A stretch of 64,000 bases of DNA, taken from Massilia sp. BSC265. GTDB lineage: Bacteria; Pseudomonadota; Gammaproteobacteria; Burkholderiales; Burkholderiaceae_D. Positions within the stretch are counted from its first letter, which is position 1; every line of letters begins with the position of its first letter. The notes below the pieces were generated by a model that saw only the letters and a list, made by a program, of their open reading frames with translations, searched no databases and was not told the origin of the DNA. Below, piece by piece: positions 22,995 to 31,637 of this stretch. The position numbers and the translations under genes were made by a program. The stretch covers positions 62,001 to 126,000 of the forward strand of contig NZ_JPXI01000034.1 in NCBI RefSeq assembly GCF_000740675.1. The letters are read 5' to 3'.

Positions 22995-24613
22995 ACATGC
23001 CCATCATCGCGGACCCGATCCAGGCCGGCATCGCCGGGGGCTGGAAGATCATCGATGCCGCCGCGCTGGCGCAGGACCGCATGCTGGAAGCGGACGTGGT
23101 CGTCGTCGGCAGCGGCGCGGGCGGCGGCGTGACGGCCGAGATCCTGGCGCGCGCCGGCTTGTCCGTCATCGTGGTGGAAGAGGGCGCCTTGAGGTCCTCG
23201 CGCGACTTCACGATGCGCGAGGCCGAGGCCTACCCGTCGCTGTACCAGGAATCCGCCGCGCGCAAGACGCGCGACAAGGGCATCAACATCCTGCAGGGCC
23301 GCACCGTGGGCGGCTCGACCACGGTCAACTGGACCTCGAGCTTCCGCACCCCGCCCGCGACGCTCGACTGGTGGCGCCGCCACTACGCGCTGCCGGATGC
23401 GACGCCGCAGGCCATGGCGCCCTGGTTCGCCATGATGGAAGCGCGCCTGAACATCGCCGACTGGCCCGGTGCACCCAACGAGAACAACGACATCCTGCGC
23501 CGCGGCGCCGACAAGCTCGGCATCTCGACAGGCCTGATCCGCCGCAACGTGAAGGGCTGCTGGAACCTCGGCTATTGCGGCATGGGCTGCCCGACCAATG
23601 CCAAGCAGTCGATGCTGGTGACCACCATCCCCGCCGCGCTCGAGGAGGGCGCGACCCTGGTGACGCGTGCCCGCGCGGTCCGCTTCGTGTTCCGGGGCGA
23701 ACGTGCCGACGAGCTCCTGTGCCAGGCCCTGGATGCGCCGGGCGTCCTGCCCACCGGCAGGGTGCTGCGCCTGCGCGCGCGCCACTACGTCGTGGCCGGC
23801 GGTGCGATCAATTCGCCCGCGCTGCTGCTGCGCTCGAAGGCGCCCGATCCCGGCGGCCAGCTGGGCCGGCGCACCTTTCTTCACCCGACCATCATCTCGG
23901 CCGCCTTCTTCCCGCAGCGCGTCGAAGCCTGGGCGGGGGCGCCGCAGACCGTGTATTCCGACCACTTCCTGGCCGGTCCGATGGATGGGCCGGTCGGCTA
24001 CAAGCTGGAAGCGCCGCCGCTGCATCCGCTGCTGCTGGCCACCACCATGAGCGGCTTCGGCGAAACCCACGCCGCCATGATGCGCGACTTCCCGCACTTG
24101 CAGGGCATGCTGGCCCTGCTGCGCGACGGCTTCCACGAAGGGGCGCCGGGCGGCACCGTGCGCCTGCGCGGCGACGGCAGCCCGGAGCTCGACTATCCGA
24201 TCACAAGCTACCTGTGGGATGGCGCGCGCCGTGCGCTGCTCACGATGGCCGAGATCCAGTTCGCCGCCGGCGCGCGTAGCGTGCAGCCGGCCCACGAGAT
24301 GGCGCGCCGCTATACCTCCTGGCCGGAGGCGAAGGCCGCCATCGCGGCCCTGCCGCAGGGCTTGCAGCTCACGCGCGTGGCCTCGGCCCACGTGATGGGC
24401 GGCTGCGCGATGTCGGGCGACGAGCGCCTCGGCGTGACCACGCCCGACGGCCGCTACCGCGGCCTGGCCAACCTGTCGGTGCACGACGGGTCCCTGTTCC
24501 CGACCTCGCTCGGCGCCAATCCCCAGCTGACGATCTACGGGCTCGTCGCCAGGCTGGCCAGCAGCCTGGCGACTTCCCTGGGCGGCAGGCCGGCGCTTGA
24601 GGCGGCCCGATGA
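22991..24613 (+). CDS. GMC-family FAD-dependent oxidoreductase
   Basis: The protein has 540 residues. A Rossmann motif VVVGSGAGGG (37-46) binds FAD; GRTVGGSTTVNWTSSFR is the GMC signature region; the C-terminal domain has SAHVMGGCAMSG (His467) and GANPQLTI (Asn510), the catalytic His/Asn pair. A CGMGCPTNAK motif is typical of the long-chain-alcohol/cholesterol-oxidase-like branch. There is no signal peptide, consistent with Tat hitch-hiking on the small subunit. It oxidises an alcohol group; the acceptor and substrate are unknown. ATGA overlaps link it to both neighbours. Confidence 0.87.
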   Translation: MNMPIIADPIQAGIAGGWKIIDAAALAQDRMLEADVVVVGSGAGGGVTAEILARAGLSVIVVEEGALRSSRDFTMREAEAYPSLYQESAARKTRDKGINILQGRTVGGSTTVNWTSSFRTPPATLDWWRRHYALPDATPQAMAPWFAMMEARLNIADWPGAPNENNDILRRGADKLGISTGLIRRNVKGCWNLGYCGMGCPTNAKQSMLVTTIPAALEEGATLVTRARAVRFVFRGERADELLCQALDAPGVLPTGRVLRLRARHYVVAGGAINSPALLLRSKAPDPGGQLGRRTFLHPTIISAAFFPQRVEAWAGAPQTVYSDHFLAGPMDGPVGYKLEAPPLHPLLLATTMSGFGETHAAMMRDFPHLQGMLALLRDGFHEGAPGGTVRLRGDGSPELDYPITSYLWDGARRALLTMAEIQFAAGARSVQPAHEMARRYTSWPEAKAAIAALPQGLQLTRVASAHVMGGCAMSGDERLGVTTPDGRYRGLANLSVHDGSLFPTSLGANPQLTIYGLVARLASSLATSLGGRPALEAAR

Positions 24614-25587
24614 GCGCGCGCCGCCTGCTCCAGCTGCTGCTCGTCATCCAGGCGCTCGCCGCGCTGGCCATCGGCCTGGCCGCCGTCCAGATCTTCGGCG
24701 CCGACCGCTGGCGGGGGCTGGCCCTGGGCCTGGGGAGCGTGGTGCTGGTGCGCCTGCTCATCAACCTCAACAACTTCTTCATGAGCGCGCGCTTCGCCAG
24801 TCCCACGCCGAGCGAATACCGGCTCGGTTTCACGGCGCGCCTGCGCATGTTCCTGGAAGAGTTCAGCGCCAGCATGCTGCAGTCCTCGTGGACCATGCCG
24901 CGCGCCAGCGCCTGCACGCGCATCCATCCGGACTCGAAGGCGCCGCCGGTCCTGCTGCTGCACGGCTACGGCTGCAACAGCGGCTACTGGTCGCATCTGG
25001 TGCCGCGCCTCGACGCCGCAGGCATCAGCCATGCGTCGGTCGACCTGGAGCCGCTCACCGGCGACATCGACGGCTACGCGCCGCTGGTCGAGCGTGCGGT
25101 GGATGCGCTGCTCGGCGCCACCGGATCCGACAAGGTGATCATCGTCGCCCACAGCATGGGCGGACTGGTGGCGCGGGCCTGGATGCGCGCCTGCGGTACC
25201 CGCAGGGTCGCGCGCGTGATCACCCTCGGGACGCCCCACCATGGCACCTGCCTGGCCGCCTTCGGGCTCGGCCTCAATGCCGCCCAGATGCGGCGGGCCG
25301 TCCAAGGTCGGGCCACCCCCGGGGAGCCGCCCGAATGCGCCTGGCTGCGTACGCTTGCCGGCGGCGAGGATGGGGCGGCGCGCGCCCTGGTCACCTCGAT
25401 CTTCTCCCACCACGACAACATCATCGCGCCGCAGACCTCGAGCGAACTGCCGGGGGCGCGCAACCTGGCCTTCGGCGGCATCGGCCATGTGGCGCTGGGC
25501 CGTCATCCGCGCGTGCTCGACACCGTGATGCACGAAATCGCCCGCCTGCGCGATGCGCCGGCGCGCCAGCAGCAAGCCGCGCTTTAG
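24610..25587 (+). CDS. Membrane-anchored alpha/beta-hydrolase (triacylglycerol-lipase-like)
   Basis: The protein has 325 residues. Two hydrophobic helices (about 5-30 and 36-58) anchor it. The hydrolase core has oxyanion segment LLLHGYGCNSGYW, nucleophile box AHSMGG (Ser182) and a late His in GGIGHVALG; ITLGTPHHGTCLA is typical of lipases. The start overlaps the GMC stop (ATGA at 24610-24613). Coupling to a GMC oxidase suggests hydrolysis of an ester to release an alcohol that is then oxidised. This substrate channel is inference. Confidence 0.82.
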   Translation: MSARRLLQLLLVIQALAALAIGLAAVQIFGADRWRGLALGLGSVVLVRLLINLNNFFMSARFASPTPSEYRLGFTARLRMFLEEFSASMLQSSWTMPRASACTRIHPDSKAPPVLLLHGYGCNSGYWSHLVPRLDAAGISHASVDLEPLTGDIDGYAPLVERAVDALLGATGSDKVIIVAHSMGGLVARAWMRACGTRRVARVITLGTPHHGTCLAAFGLGLNAAQMRRAVQGRATPGEPPECAWLRTLAGGEDGAARALVTSIFSHHDNIIAPQTSSELPGARNLAFGGIGHVALGRHPRVLDTVMHEIARLRDAPARQQQAAL

Positions 25588-25656
25588 CGAACCCAGGCTA
25601 TGTGTATGTACGGGCGCCGTGTTACAGTTGGCACAACGCCGCAACCGGAGCGCCGA

Positions 25657-26487
25657 TTGGCCCGCATCCTGATCATCGAAGACAATCCAGCCAACGTTGA
25701 GCTGATGGCGTTCCTGCTCACCGCCCATGGACACGGCGCCGTCAGCGCCCCCGACGGCGCGCGCGGCATCGCCGCCGCCCGCGCCGCGCCGCCCGACCTG
25801 GTGGCCTGCGACGTCAACCTGCCCGGCATGAACGGCTTCTCGGTGCTGGCCGCGCTCAAGGCGGAGCCTGCCCTGGCGGGCGTGCCGGTGCTGGCGGTGA
25901 CTGCGCTGGCGATGGCCGGCGACCGCGAGAAGGTGCTGGCGGCCGGCTTCGACGGCTACATCAGCAAGCCGATCGAACCGGAGAGCTTCGTCGCCGAGCT
26001 CGAAGCCTTCCTGCCCGGCGCTGCTGGTGCTGCCACGCCTGCGTCTGCCGTTCCCGCCGGCCCGGCACCAGCGGCGATCCCGCCGGCAGCGGACCTCCTG
26101 CCTGCCCGACCGACCGTCCTGCTGGTCGACGACGATCCCTTCATGCTGGCCGTGCTGGCCGACATGCTCGGCGACGAACCGGTGCGGGTGCTGAGCGCCG
26201 CCTCCGGTCCCGAAGCGCTGGCGCTGCTCGAACGCGGGCCGGTCGAGGTCATCCTGTGCGACCAGGCCATGCCCGGCATGAACGGCACCGAGGTGCTGGT
26301 CCAGGTCGCCGCGCGCCATCCGCGCACCGTGCGGCTGATGCTGACCGGGCAGCAGGACCTGGCCGAGATCGAATCGGCGCTGCGCTCCGGCGTGGCCGAC
26401 GCCCATTACGCCAAGCCGGTATCTGGAGCCACCTTGCGCGAACGGATCCGTGAGGCGCTGGCGCTGCAGCGCCGCCGCGCGCTTTAG
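25657..26487 (+). CDS. Double-receiver (REC-REC) response regulator
   Basis: The protein has 276 residues from a TTG start at 25657 preceded by GGAG (25647-25650); this gives the classical MARILIIEDNPAN. An ATG at 25600 would add 19 atypical residues. REC1 (1-125) has phospho-Asp52 in LVACDVNLPGMNG and KPIEP. A Pro/Ala linker follows. REC2 (~150-276) begins VLLVDDDPFML, with Asp in VILCDQAMPGMNG and AKPVSG, of the RpfG/cyclic-di-GMP regulator flavour. There is no output domain, so it probably acts by phospho-relay or protein binding. No histidine kinase adjoins it. Confidence 0.85.
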   Translation: MARILIIEDNPANVELMAFLLTAHGHGAVSAPDGARGIAAARAAPPDLVACDVNLPGMNGFSVLAALKAEPALAGVPVLAVTALAMAGDREKVLAAGFDGYISKPIEPESFVAELEAFLPGAAGAATPASAVPAGPAPAAIPPAADLLPARPTVLLVDDDPFMLAVLADMLGDEPVRVLSAASGPEALALLERGPVEVILCDQAMPGMNGTEVLVQVAARHPRTVRLMLTGQQDLAEIESALRSGVADAHYAKPVSGATLRERIREALALQRRRAL

Positions 26488-26546
26488 AATCACGGTTCTA
26501 GCGGGCATCCCTAGAATGGGTAGCAGGCGATTCGCAAGGAACAGTC

Positions 26547-27029
26547 ATGAGCAAGAAACTCCCCGCGGCGGACGAGGACGAAGCGCTGGCCCGCGCCGTC
26601 CGCGCATCGGCCCAGCAGATCTGGCAGGCGGGCCTCGGCGCCTTCGCCAAGGCACAGGAAGCGGGCGAGGGCAGCCGCTCGTTCACGCGCCTGGTGCGCG
26701 ACGGCAGCGTGTTGGCCAAGCGCGCGCGCGAGGTCGAGGAAGCCACCGGCACGGTGGCGCGCGCCGCCGAGCGGGCCGCACGTAGAGGCGGGCGCAGCAG
26801 CGGCTCCTGGGGCAAGCTGGAACAGGTGTTCGAGGAACGCGTGGCGCGCGCCCTGGCCACCATCGGCGTGCCCGCCGCGAGCGAGGTCGAGGCGCTGCGC
26901 CGCCGCGTCGACGCGCTTGAAATGATGCTGGCGGAGCTCGGCGCGTGCCTGCCTGCGGCCAATGTTCCCAAAAAGCGCACGCGCCGCGCGCCCAAGCCGG
27001 AAGCTCCCGAGGAGGAAGAAGGGGCGTGA
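26547..27029 (+). CDS. Phasin family protein (PhaI/PhaF-type granule-associated)
   Basis: The protein has 160 residues. The N-terminal part IRASAQQIWQAGLGAFAKAQEAG-like segment (here VRASAQQIWQAGLGAFAKAQ) is the PhaI/PhaF phasin signature. Then come long helices and a coiled coil (SEVEALRRRVDALEMMLAEL). The tail KKRTRRAPKPEAPEEEEGA is short and mixed-charge. Phasins coat polyhydroxyalkanoate granules. A TetR-family regulator follows after 74 bp, resembling phasin-regulator pairs in PHA loci. No synthase is in the window. Confidence 0.82.
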   Translation: MSKKLPAADEDEALARAVRASAQQIWQAGLGAFAKAQEAGEGSRSFTRLVRDGSVLAKRAREVEEATGTVARAAERAARRGGRSSGSWGKLEQVFEERVARALATIGVPAASEVEALRRRVDALEMMLAELGACLPAANVPKKRTRRAPKPEAPEEEEGA

Positions 27030-27103
27030 GTGGCCCTTCCATGCTGTCTCATTGACACGATTTGGTGTTATCCTCGCGGCTGGAATCATAAACTTCGCCC
27101 TTC

Positions 27104-27799
27104 ATGCAACAAAAAGCTCCGCGCCGGACCCGCGAACGCATCCTCGAGCTCTCACTCAGGCTGTTCAACGAGTTCGGCGAGCCGAACATCACGACGACGG
27201 TCATTGCCGAGGAGATGAACATCTCGCCCGGCAACCTGTACTATCACTTCCGTAACAAGGACGACATCGTCAACTCGATCTTCGTCCAGTTCGAGGCGGA
27301 GATCGAACGCATCCTCACCGTGCCCGCGGGCCGGCGTTCGAACATGGAAGACGTGTGGCTCTACCTGCACCTGATGTTCGAGCTGATCTGGCGCTACCGC
27401 TTCTTCTACCGCGACCTGAACGACCTGCTGTCGCGCAACCGCAAGCTCGAGCTGCACTTCAAGGCGATCCTGGCCCACAAGATCAAGGTGGCGCGCCAAC
27501 TGTGCGAAGACCTGCGCAGCGAAGGCTCGCTGGACGCCTCCGACCAGCAGATCGGCGCGATGGCGACCAACATGGTGGTGGTGGCGACCTACTGGCTCTC
27601 GTACGAATACGTGCGCAACCCGCGCAAGTACAGCGAGCAGCAGGCCATCGCCGACGCGCTGGCGCGCGGCTGCTACCAGGTGCTGTCGATGGTCGGCCCC
27701 TACCTGCGCGGCGACACCCGGCTGCTGTTCGAGAAGCTGTCCGAGGAATACCTCAAGAAGCTGTCCGCCGAGGCCAGGCCCGGCGCCGAATTCCTGTAA
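27104..27799 (+). CDS. TetR/AcrR-family regulator (PhaD-like)
   Basis: The protein has 231 residues. N-terminal HTH: RERILELSLRLFNEFGEPNITTTVIAEEMNISPGNLYYHFRNKDDIV. The ligand domain contains WRYRFFYRDLNDLLSRN, a segment seen in PhaD-type regulators of PHA genes. It follows the phasin gene by 74 bp on the same strand and precedes a LOG gene by 20 bp. Regulation of the phasin and PHA metabolism is a reasonable inference. Confidence 0.85.
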   Translation: MQQKAPRRTRERILELSLRLFNEFGEPNITTTVIAEEMNISPGNLYYHFRNKDDIVNSIFVQFEAEIERILTVPAGRRSNMEDVWLYLHLMFELIWRYRFFYRDLNDLLSRNRKLELHFKAILAHKIKVARQLCEDLRSEGSLDASDQQIGAMATNMVVVATYWLSYEYVRNPRKYSEQQAIADALARGCYQVLSMVGPYLRGDTRLLFEKLSEEYLKKLSAEARPGAEFL

Positions 27800-27819
27800 C
27801 GTTTCTGGCACCTACGACA

Positions 27820-28359
27820 ATGAAAACCCTGGCCGTCTATTGCGGCGCCTCCCATGGCGTCAACCCGATCTATACCGAAGCCGCCCGCGGCCTGGCAAGC
27901 ACGCTGGTCGAGCACAACATCGGCCTGGTCTACGGCGGCGGCAAGGTCGGTCTGATGGGCGTGATCGCCGACGAGGTGCTGCGCCTGGGCGGCGAAGCCA
28001 CCGGCGTGATTCCCAAGGCGCTGGTCGAGCGCGAAGTCGGCCACGCCGGCCTGACCCGCCTGTTCGTGGTGAAGGACATGCACGAGCGCAAGGCCATGAT
28101 GGCCGAGCTGTCCGAAGGCTTCATCGCCATGCCGGGCGGGATGGGCACGCTGGAGGAGCTGTTCGAGATGCTGACCTGGGCCCAGCTGGGCATCCACGCC
28201 AAGCCGATCGGCCTGCTCAACGCGAACGGCTTCTGGGACGGCCTGCTGGGCTTCGTGCGCCACCAGTGCGAAGAGGGCTTCGTGCGCGCCCAGCACCTCG
28301 ACCTGATCCAGACCGATGCCGATCCGGATGCCTTGATCCGCCGCCTGCGCACCCGCTAG
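27820..28359 (+). CDS. LOG-family nucleotide phosphoribohydrolase
   Basis: The protein has 179 residues. It carries GLVYGGGKVGLMGVIAD near the N-terminus and the family motif PGGMGTLEELFEMLTWAQLG. LOG proteins release the base from nucleoside 5'-monophosphates, including cytokinin precursors; many bacterial members have a housekeeping nucleotide role. The start at 27820 gives MKTLAVYCGASHG, matching the family. It is 20 bp after the TetR stop, so probably co-transcribed. Confidence 0.9.
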   Translation: MKTLAVYCGASHGVNPIYTEAARGLASTLVEHNIGLVYGGGKVGLMGVIADEVLRLGGEATGVIPKALVEREVGHAGLTRLFVVKDMHERKAMMAELSEGFIAMPGGMGTLEELFEMLTWAQLGIHAKPIGLLNANGFWDGLLGFVRHQCEEGFVRAQHLDLIQTDADPDALIRRLRTR

Positions 28360-28429
28360 CGGCCGACGAAGGGCGCCCTCGCGCGGCTCCCTGCAGCGCG
28401 TAATCATTTCTGGAACTTTTTCCGCTGGC

Positions 28430-28447
28430 CAGCGGAATAGGGGTGTC
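28430..28447. promoter_or_regulatory. Perfect 18-bp palindrome before the DUF1800 gene
   Basis: TTCCGCTGGCCAGCGGAA is fully self-complementary. It is 34 bp upstream of the ATG at 28482 and 70 bp after the LOG stop. No T tract, so operator is favoured over terminator. Confidence 0.4.
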
Positions 28448-28481
28448 AGCTGAATTTCGTACCTGTGCGTACGCGGAACCC

Positions 28482-29858
28482 ATGCCCCCTGAATCCATCG
28501 CACTGAATCGCTTCGGTCTCGGCGCCCGCCCGGCTGAGCCCTTGCCGCCAGACCCGCGCCGCTGGCTGCTCGCACAACTCGATAGCTACGAGGCGCTCCC
28601 GGCGCCCTGGCAAGCGTTGCCTCGTACCGCCGCGCTGGCCTCGGTGTGGGCGGCGCAGCAGCGCGCGGTACGCGCCGCGCCGGAGGGCCAGAAGAGCGGC
28701 ATCCGCGAAGCCTACCTCCGTAGCGGCCGTCAGGCGTACCAGGCGGCGGTCGGCGCGCGCGCCGCCAGCGCGCTGCAGACCGCCACCCCCTTCATCGAAC
28801 GCCTGGTCCACTTCTGGTCCAACCATTTCGCGGTGTCCGTCGACAAGCTGCTGGTCATCGGGCTGGGTGGCGCTTTCGAGCGCGATGCCATCCGCCCGCA
28901 CGTGCTGGGACGCTTCGAGGACTTGCTGCTGGCAGCCGTGCGCCATCCTGCGATGCTGCTCTACCTCGACCAGGCGCGCTCCACCGGACCGAACAGTCCC
29001 GCCGGACGCCGCGCCGCCATGCGCCAGGCACGCGCACAAGGCAATGCCCAGGGCCTGAACGAGAACCTGGCACGCGAGATCCTCGAGCTGCACACCGTCG
29101 GCGTGCGCAGCGGCTATTCGCAGGAGGACGTCACCGAACTGGCGCGCGCCCTGACCGGCTGGACCCTGCCGGACGACGAGGCAAGCGCCGAGGCGCCTGC
29201 CTCCTTCCGCTTCGCGGCGGGATTGCACGAGCCCGGCAGTAGGACCGTGCTCGGCCGTACCTACGCCGCCGGCGGCGAGGAACAGGCGCGGGCGATCCTG
29301 CGCGACCTGGCCGCTGCGCCCGCCACCGCCACCCACATCGCCACCAAGCTGGCGCGCCACTTCGTCGCGGACGAGCCTCCTGCTCGCCTGGTGCGGCGCC
29401 TGGCCGACAGTTACCTGGCGAGCGGCGGCAATCTCGCCGTCGTCTACCAGGTATTGGTGACGGCGCCCGAAGCGTGGGCGGCAGGCGGGGGCAAGTTCAA
29501 GTCGCCCTGGGAGTGGACCGTCTCCGCCATGCGCGCGCTGGGACGGCGCGAGCTGCCGCCCGAGCAGGTGGCGAACCTGCTGAACCAGCTGGGCCAGCCG
29601 GTCTGGCGGCCCGGTTCGCCAGCGGGCTGGGGCGACATCACGGCCACCTGGGCGGCCCCCGACGCGCTACTGCGCCGCGTCGAGCTGGCGCAGCGCCTGG
29701 CAGGGCTGGCCGGCGCCGGCACCGATGCACGGGCGCTGGCCCCGCGCATCCTGCCCGGCAGCCTCGGCGACAGGACGCGCACGGCGCTGGCCCGTGCCGA
29801 GAGCCCGGCCACCGCGCTGGCGCTGCTGCTGGCATCACCCGAATTCCTGCGGAGATAA
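28482..29858 (+). CDS. DUF1800 family protein
   Basis: The protein has 458 residues. Signatures: ALNRFGLGARP at the start, FIERLVHFWSNHFAVSVDK, GRFEDLLLAAVRHPAMLLYLDQARS, GLNENLAREILELHTVGV, YSQEDVTELARALTGWTL and LASPEFLRR at the end. DUF1800 proteins nearly always pair with a DUF1501 protein, as here (one base between stop and start). They may handle an exported polymer or sugar, but the role is not established. An alternative GTG start at 28443 is less likely. Confidence 0.9.
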   Translation: MPPESIALNRFGLGARPAEPLPPDPRRWLLAQLDSYEALPAPWQALPRTAALASVWAAQQRAVRAAPEGQKSGIREAYLRSGRQAYQAAVGARAASALQTATPFIERLVHFWSNHFAVSVDKLLVIGLGGAFERDAIRPHVLGRFEDLLLAAVRHPAMLLYLDQARSTGPNSPAGRRAAMRQARAQGNAQGLNENLAREILELHTVGVRSGYSQEDVTELARALTGWTLPDDEASAEAPASFRFAAGLHEPGSRTVLGRTYAAGGEEQARAILRDLAAAPATATHIATKLARHFVADEPPARLVRRLADSYLASGGNLAVVYQVLVTAPEAWAAGGGKFKSPWEWTVSAMRALGRRELPPEQVANLLNQLGQPVWRPGSPAGWGDITATWAAPDALLRRVELAQRLAGLAGAGTDARALAPRILPGSLGDRTRTALARAESPATALALLLASPEFLRR

Positions 29859-29859
29859 G

Positions 29860-31020
29860 ATGATTTTCGACCGACGACAATTCCTTTCCGCGGCCGCGGT
29901 TTGCGCTACGACGGCGCTGCTTGCGGCGCCGCGCGTCGGCTTGGCCAACGCCGCGACCGAACGCCGCTTCGTCTTCATCATCCAGCGCGGCGCGGCCGAC
30001 GGCCTGAATACCCTGGTCCCGTATGCGGAGCCGGCCTACGCCTCCTTGCGCGGCACGCTCGCCATCGACCCGTCGACTGCCGCAAAGCTGGACGGGACGT
30101 TCGCGCTTCATCCGTCCTTGAGCGAACTGGCCACGTTGTACCGGGCCGGCCAGGCCAGCTTTTTCCACGCCGTTGCATCCTCGTACCGCGAGCGTTCGCA
30201 CTTCGACGGGCAGAACGTGCTGGAGACGGGCGGCAGCGCGCCTTACCAGCTGAACGACGGCTGGATGAACCGGCTGGTGGCGCTGCTCTCGCGTCCCGGC
30301 AAGGACGCCATCGCCTTCGCGCCGACCGTGCCGATGGCCCTGCGCGGTGCGGTCGCGGTGCCCTCGTATGCTGCGTCAAGCCTGCCCGAGGCGAACGAGG
30401 ACCTGATGCTGCGCGTCGAGCAGCTGTACGCGGACGACGCCCAGCTGCATGCCTTGTGGTCGGCAGCGCTCGAAGCCCGCAATATGGCCGGCGCCACGGG
30501 GGGCGGCAAGCGCAAGGGCGCGCACGAGGCCGGCCGCATGGCAGCCAACTTCCTGGTGCGCGCGGACGGTCCGCGCATCGCCATGATCGAGACCGGCGGC
30601 TGGGACACGCACAGCGGCCAGAACGGCCGGCTGGCGGCCCAGCTGCGCAACCTGGACGGGCTGATCGCGGGCCTGCGCCAGGGACTGGGGACGGCATGGG
30701 AGCAGACCGTGGTCCTGGTTGCCACCGAATTCGGGCGCACTGCGGCAGCGAACGGCACCGGCGGCACCGACCACGGCACCGGCGCGGCGGCCATGCTGGC
30801 GGGCGGGGCGGTGCAGGGAGGGCGCGTGCTGGCCGACTGGCCGGGCCTGGCACCGGAGAACCTGCTCGACGGGCGCGACCTGCGCCCGACGCTGGCCCTC
30901 GAAGCGCTGATCGCGCAGACCTGTGCCGAGACCTTCCGGATCGAGCCGGGGAAGATGGCGCGGGCACTGTTCCCGCACCTGATCCAGGGCAGATCCTTGC
31001 CGCGCCTCTTGAAGACCTGA
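29860..31020 (+). CDS. DUF1501 family Tat-exported protein
   Basis: The protein has 386 residues. A Tat signal DRRQFLSAAAVCATTALL starts at residue 4. The alkaline-phosphatase/sulfatase-like superfamily features include FVFIIQRGAADGLNTLVPY, GGWDTHSGQNGRLAAQL, VATEFGRTAAANGTGGTDHGTGAAAMLAGG and GRDLRPTLALEAL. It probably folds in the cytoplasm before export. The GGAGATAAG site overlaps the end of DUF1800, so expression is coupled. Biochemical activity unknown for the pair. Confidence 0.9.
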   Translation: MIFDRRQFLSAAAVCATTALLAAPRVGLANAATERRFVFIIQRGAADGLNTLVPYAEPAYASLRGTLAIDPSTAAKLDGTFALHPSLSELATLYRAGQASFFHAVASSYRERSHFDGQNVLETGGSAPYQLNDGWMNRLVALLSRPGKDAIAFAPTVPMALRGAVAVPSYAASSLPEANEDLMLRVEQLYADDAQLHALWSAALEARNMAGATGGGKRKGAHEAGRMAANFLVRADGPRIAMIETGGWDTHSGQNGRLAAQLRNLDGLIAGLRQGLGTAWEQTVVLVATEFGRTAAANGTGGTDHGTGAAAMLAGGAVQGGRVLADWPGLAPENLLDGRDLRPTLALEALIAQTCAETFRIEPGKMARALFPHLIQGRSLPRLLKT

Positions 31021-31030
31021 AGCGCAATCC

Positions 31031-31528
31031 TCAGGCAAGCACGATGCGGTCGCGTCCGGCCTCCTTGGCCCGGTAGAGCGCCTTGTCGGCCCGATGGATG
31101 GCATCGGCCAAGGGCTCGCCGGCGCGGCGCGTGGCCAGGCCCGCCGAGAAGCTGATGCGGCGGCCCTGCATGCCCGGCACCGGCATGGCGTGGACCCGTT
31201 CGGTCATCCGTTCCAGCACGGTGCGCGCGTCCTCGGGCGCGGCATCCGGCAACAGCAGCAGGAATTCCTCGCCGCCCCAGCGCGCCAGCACGTCGTTGGC
31301 GCGCAGGCAGGCGCGTGCCGTGGTCGAGAAGCTGCGCAGCACGGCGTCGCCCGCAGCGTGGCCGTACTGGTCGTTGACCTGCTTGAAAAAATCGATGTCG
31401 AGCAGGGCGATGCACGCGCCCGTGCCGCCCTGGAGACCATCGGACTGGCGCCGCTCTTCGGCTTCCAGGACCTCGTGCATGCGGCGGCGGTTCACCAGCG
31501 AGGTCAGCTCGTCTACCGTGGCCAGCAC
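31031..31528 (-). CDS. GGDEF diguanylate cyclase domain (5' part out of frame)
   Basis: The in-frame part from a GTG at 31528 has 165 residues and is a complete GGDEF domain: VDELTSLVNRRRMHEVL, ALLDIDFFKQVNDQYGHAAGDAVL, active motif RWGGEEF, then FSAGLATRRAGEPLADAIHRADKALYRAKEAGRDR. GGEEF is a catalytic variant, so c-di-GMP synthesis is plausible. An RxxD inhibitory site is not evident. Upstream, the same frame gives Ala/Cys junk, while a second frame from GTG 31637 reads sensibly up to ~31560. A single-base indel has probably split the gene. It is the last gene of the c-di-GMP operon. Confidence 0.7.
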   Translation of the reverse strand: MLATVDELTSLVNRRRMHEVLEAEERRQSDGLQGGTGACIALLDIDFFKQVNDQYGHAAGDAVLRSFSTTARACLRANDVLARWGGEEFLLLLPDAAPEDARTVLERMTERVHAMPVPGMQGRRISFSAGLATRRAGEPLADAIHRADKALYRAKEAGRDRIVLA

Positions 31529-31637
31529 GCGGATGGTTTCCAGTGCCTCGCTCAGTTCGCGGCCAGTAGCCCAGCATGCGGCGCAGGCCGCGCTCGCTGC
31601 CGCACAGCAGGATGACGAAACGCTGCGCTGGACTCAC
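31529..31637 (-). pseudogene. Out-of-frame 5' end of the GGDEF gene
   Basis: A GTG at 31637 overlaps the stop of the EAL gene (GTGA, 31637-31634), an ideal coupled start. It reads VSPAQRFVILLCGSERGLRRMLGYW and then leaves frame. From ~31560 the +1 frame reads RELSEALETIRVLATVDELTSL, the usual linker into GGDEF domains. Deleting one base in the GGCCGCG run near 31560 would fuse the two into a ~202-residue protein. Either a real frameshift mutation or a sequencing error. Confidence 0.6.

Noticed and set aside
22964..24484. A 506-residue minus-strand frame opposite the GMC oxidoreductase.
   Set aside because: Composition is that of an antisense shadow and the GMC gene is unambiguous.
27820..28359. 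LOG protein considered as cytokinin biosynthesis.
   Set aside because: No isopentenyl transferase gene is present; most bacterial LOG proteins serve nucleotide metabolism.
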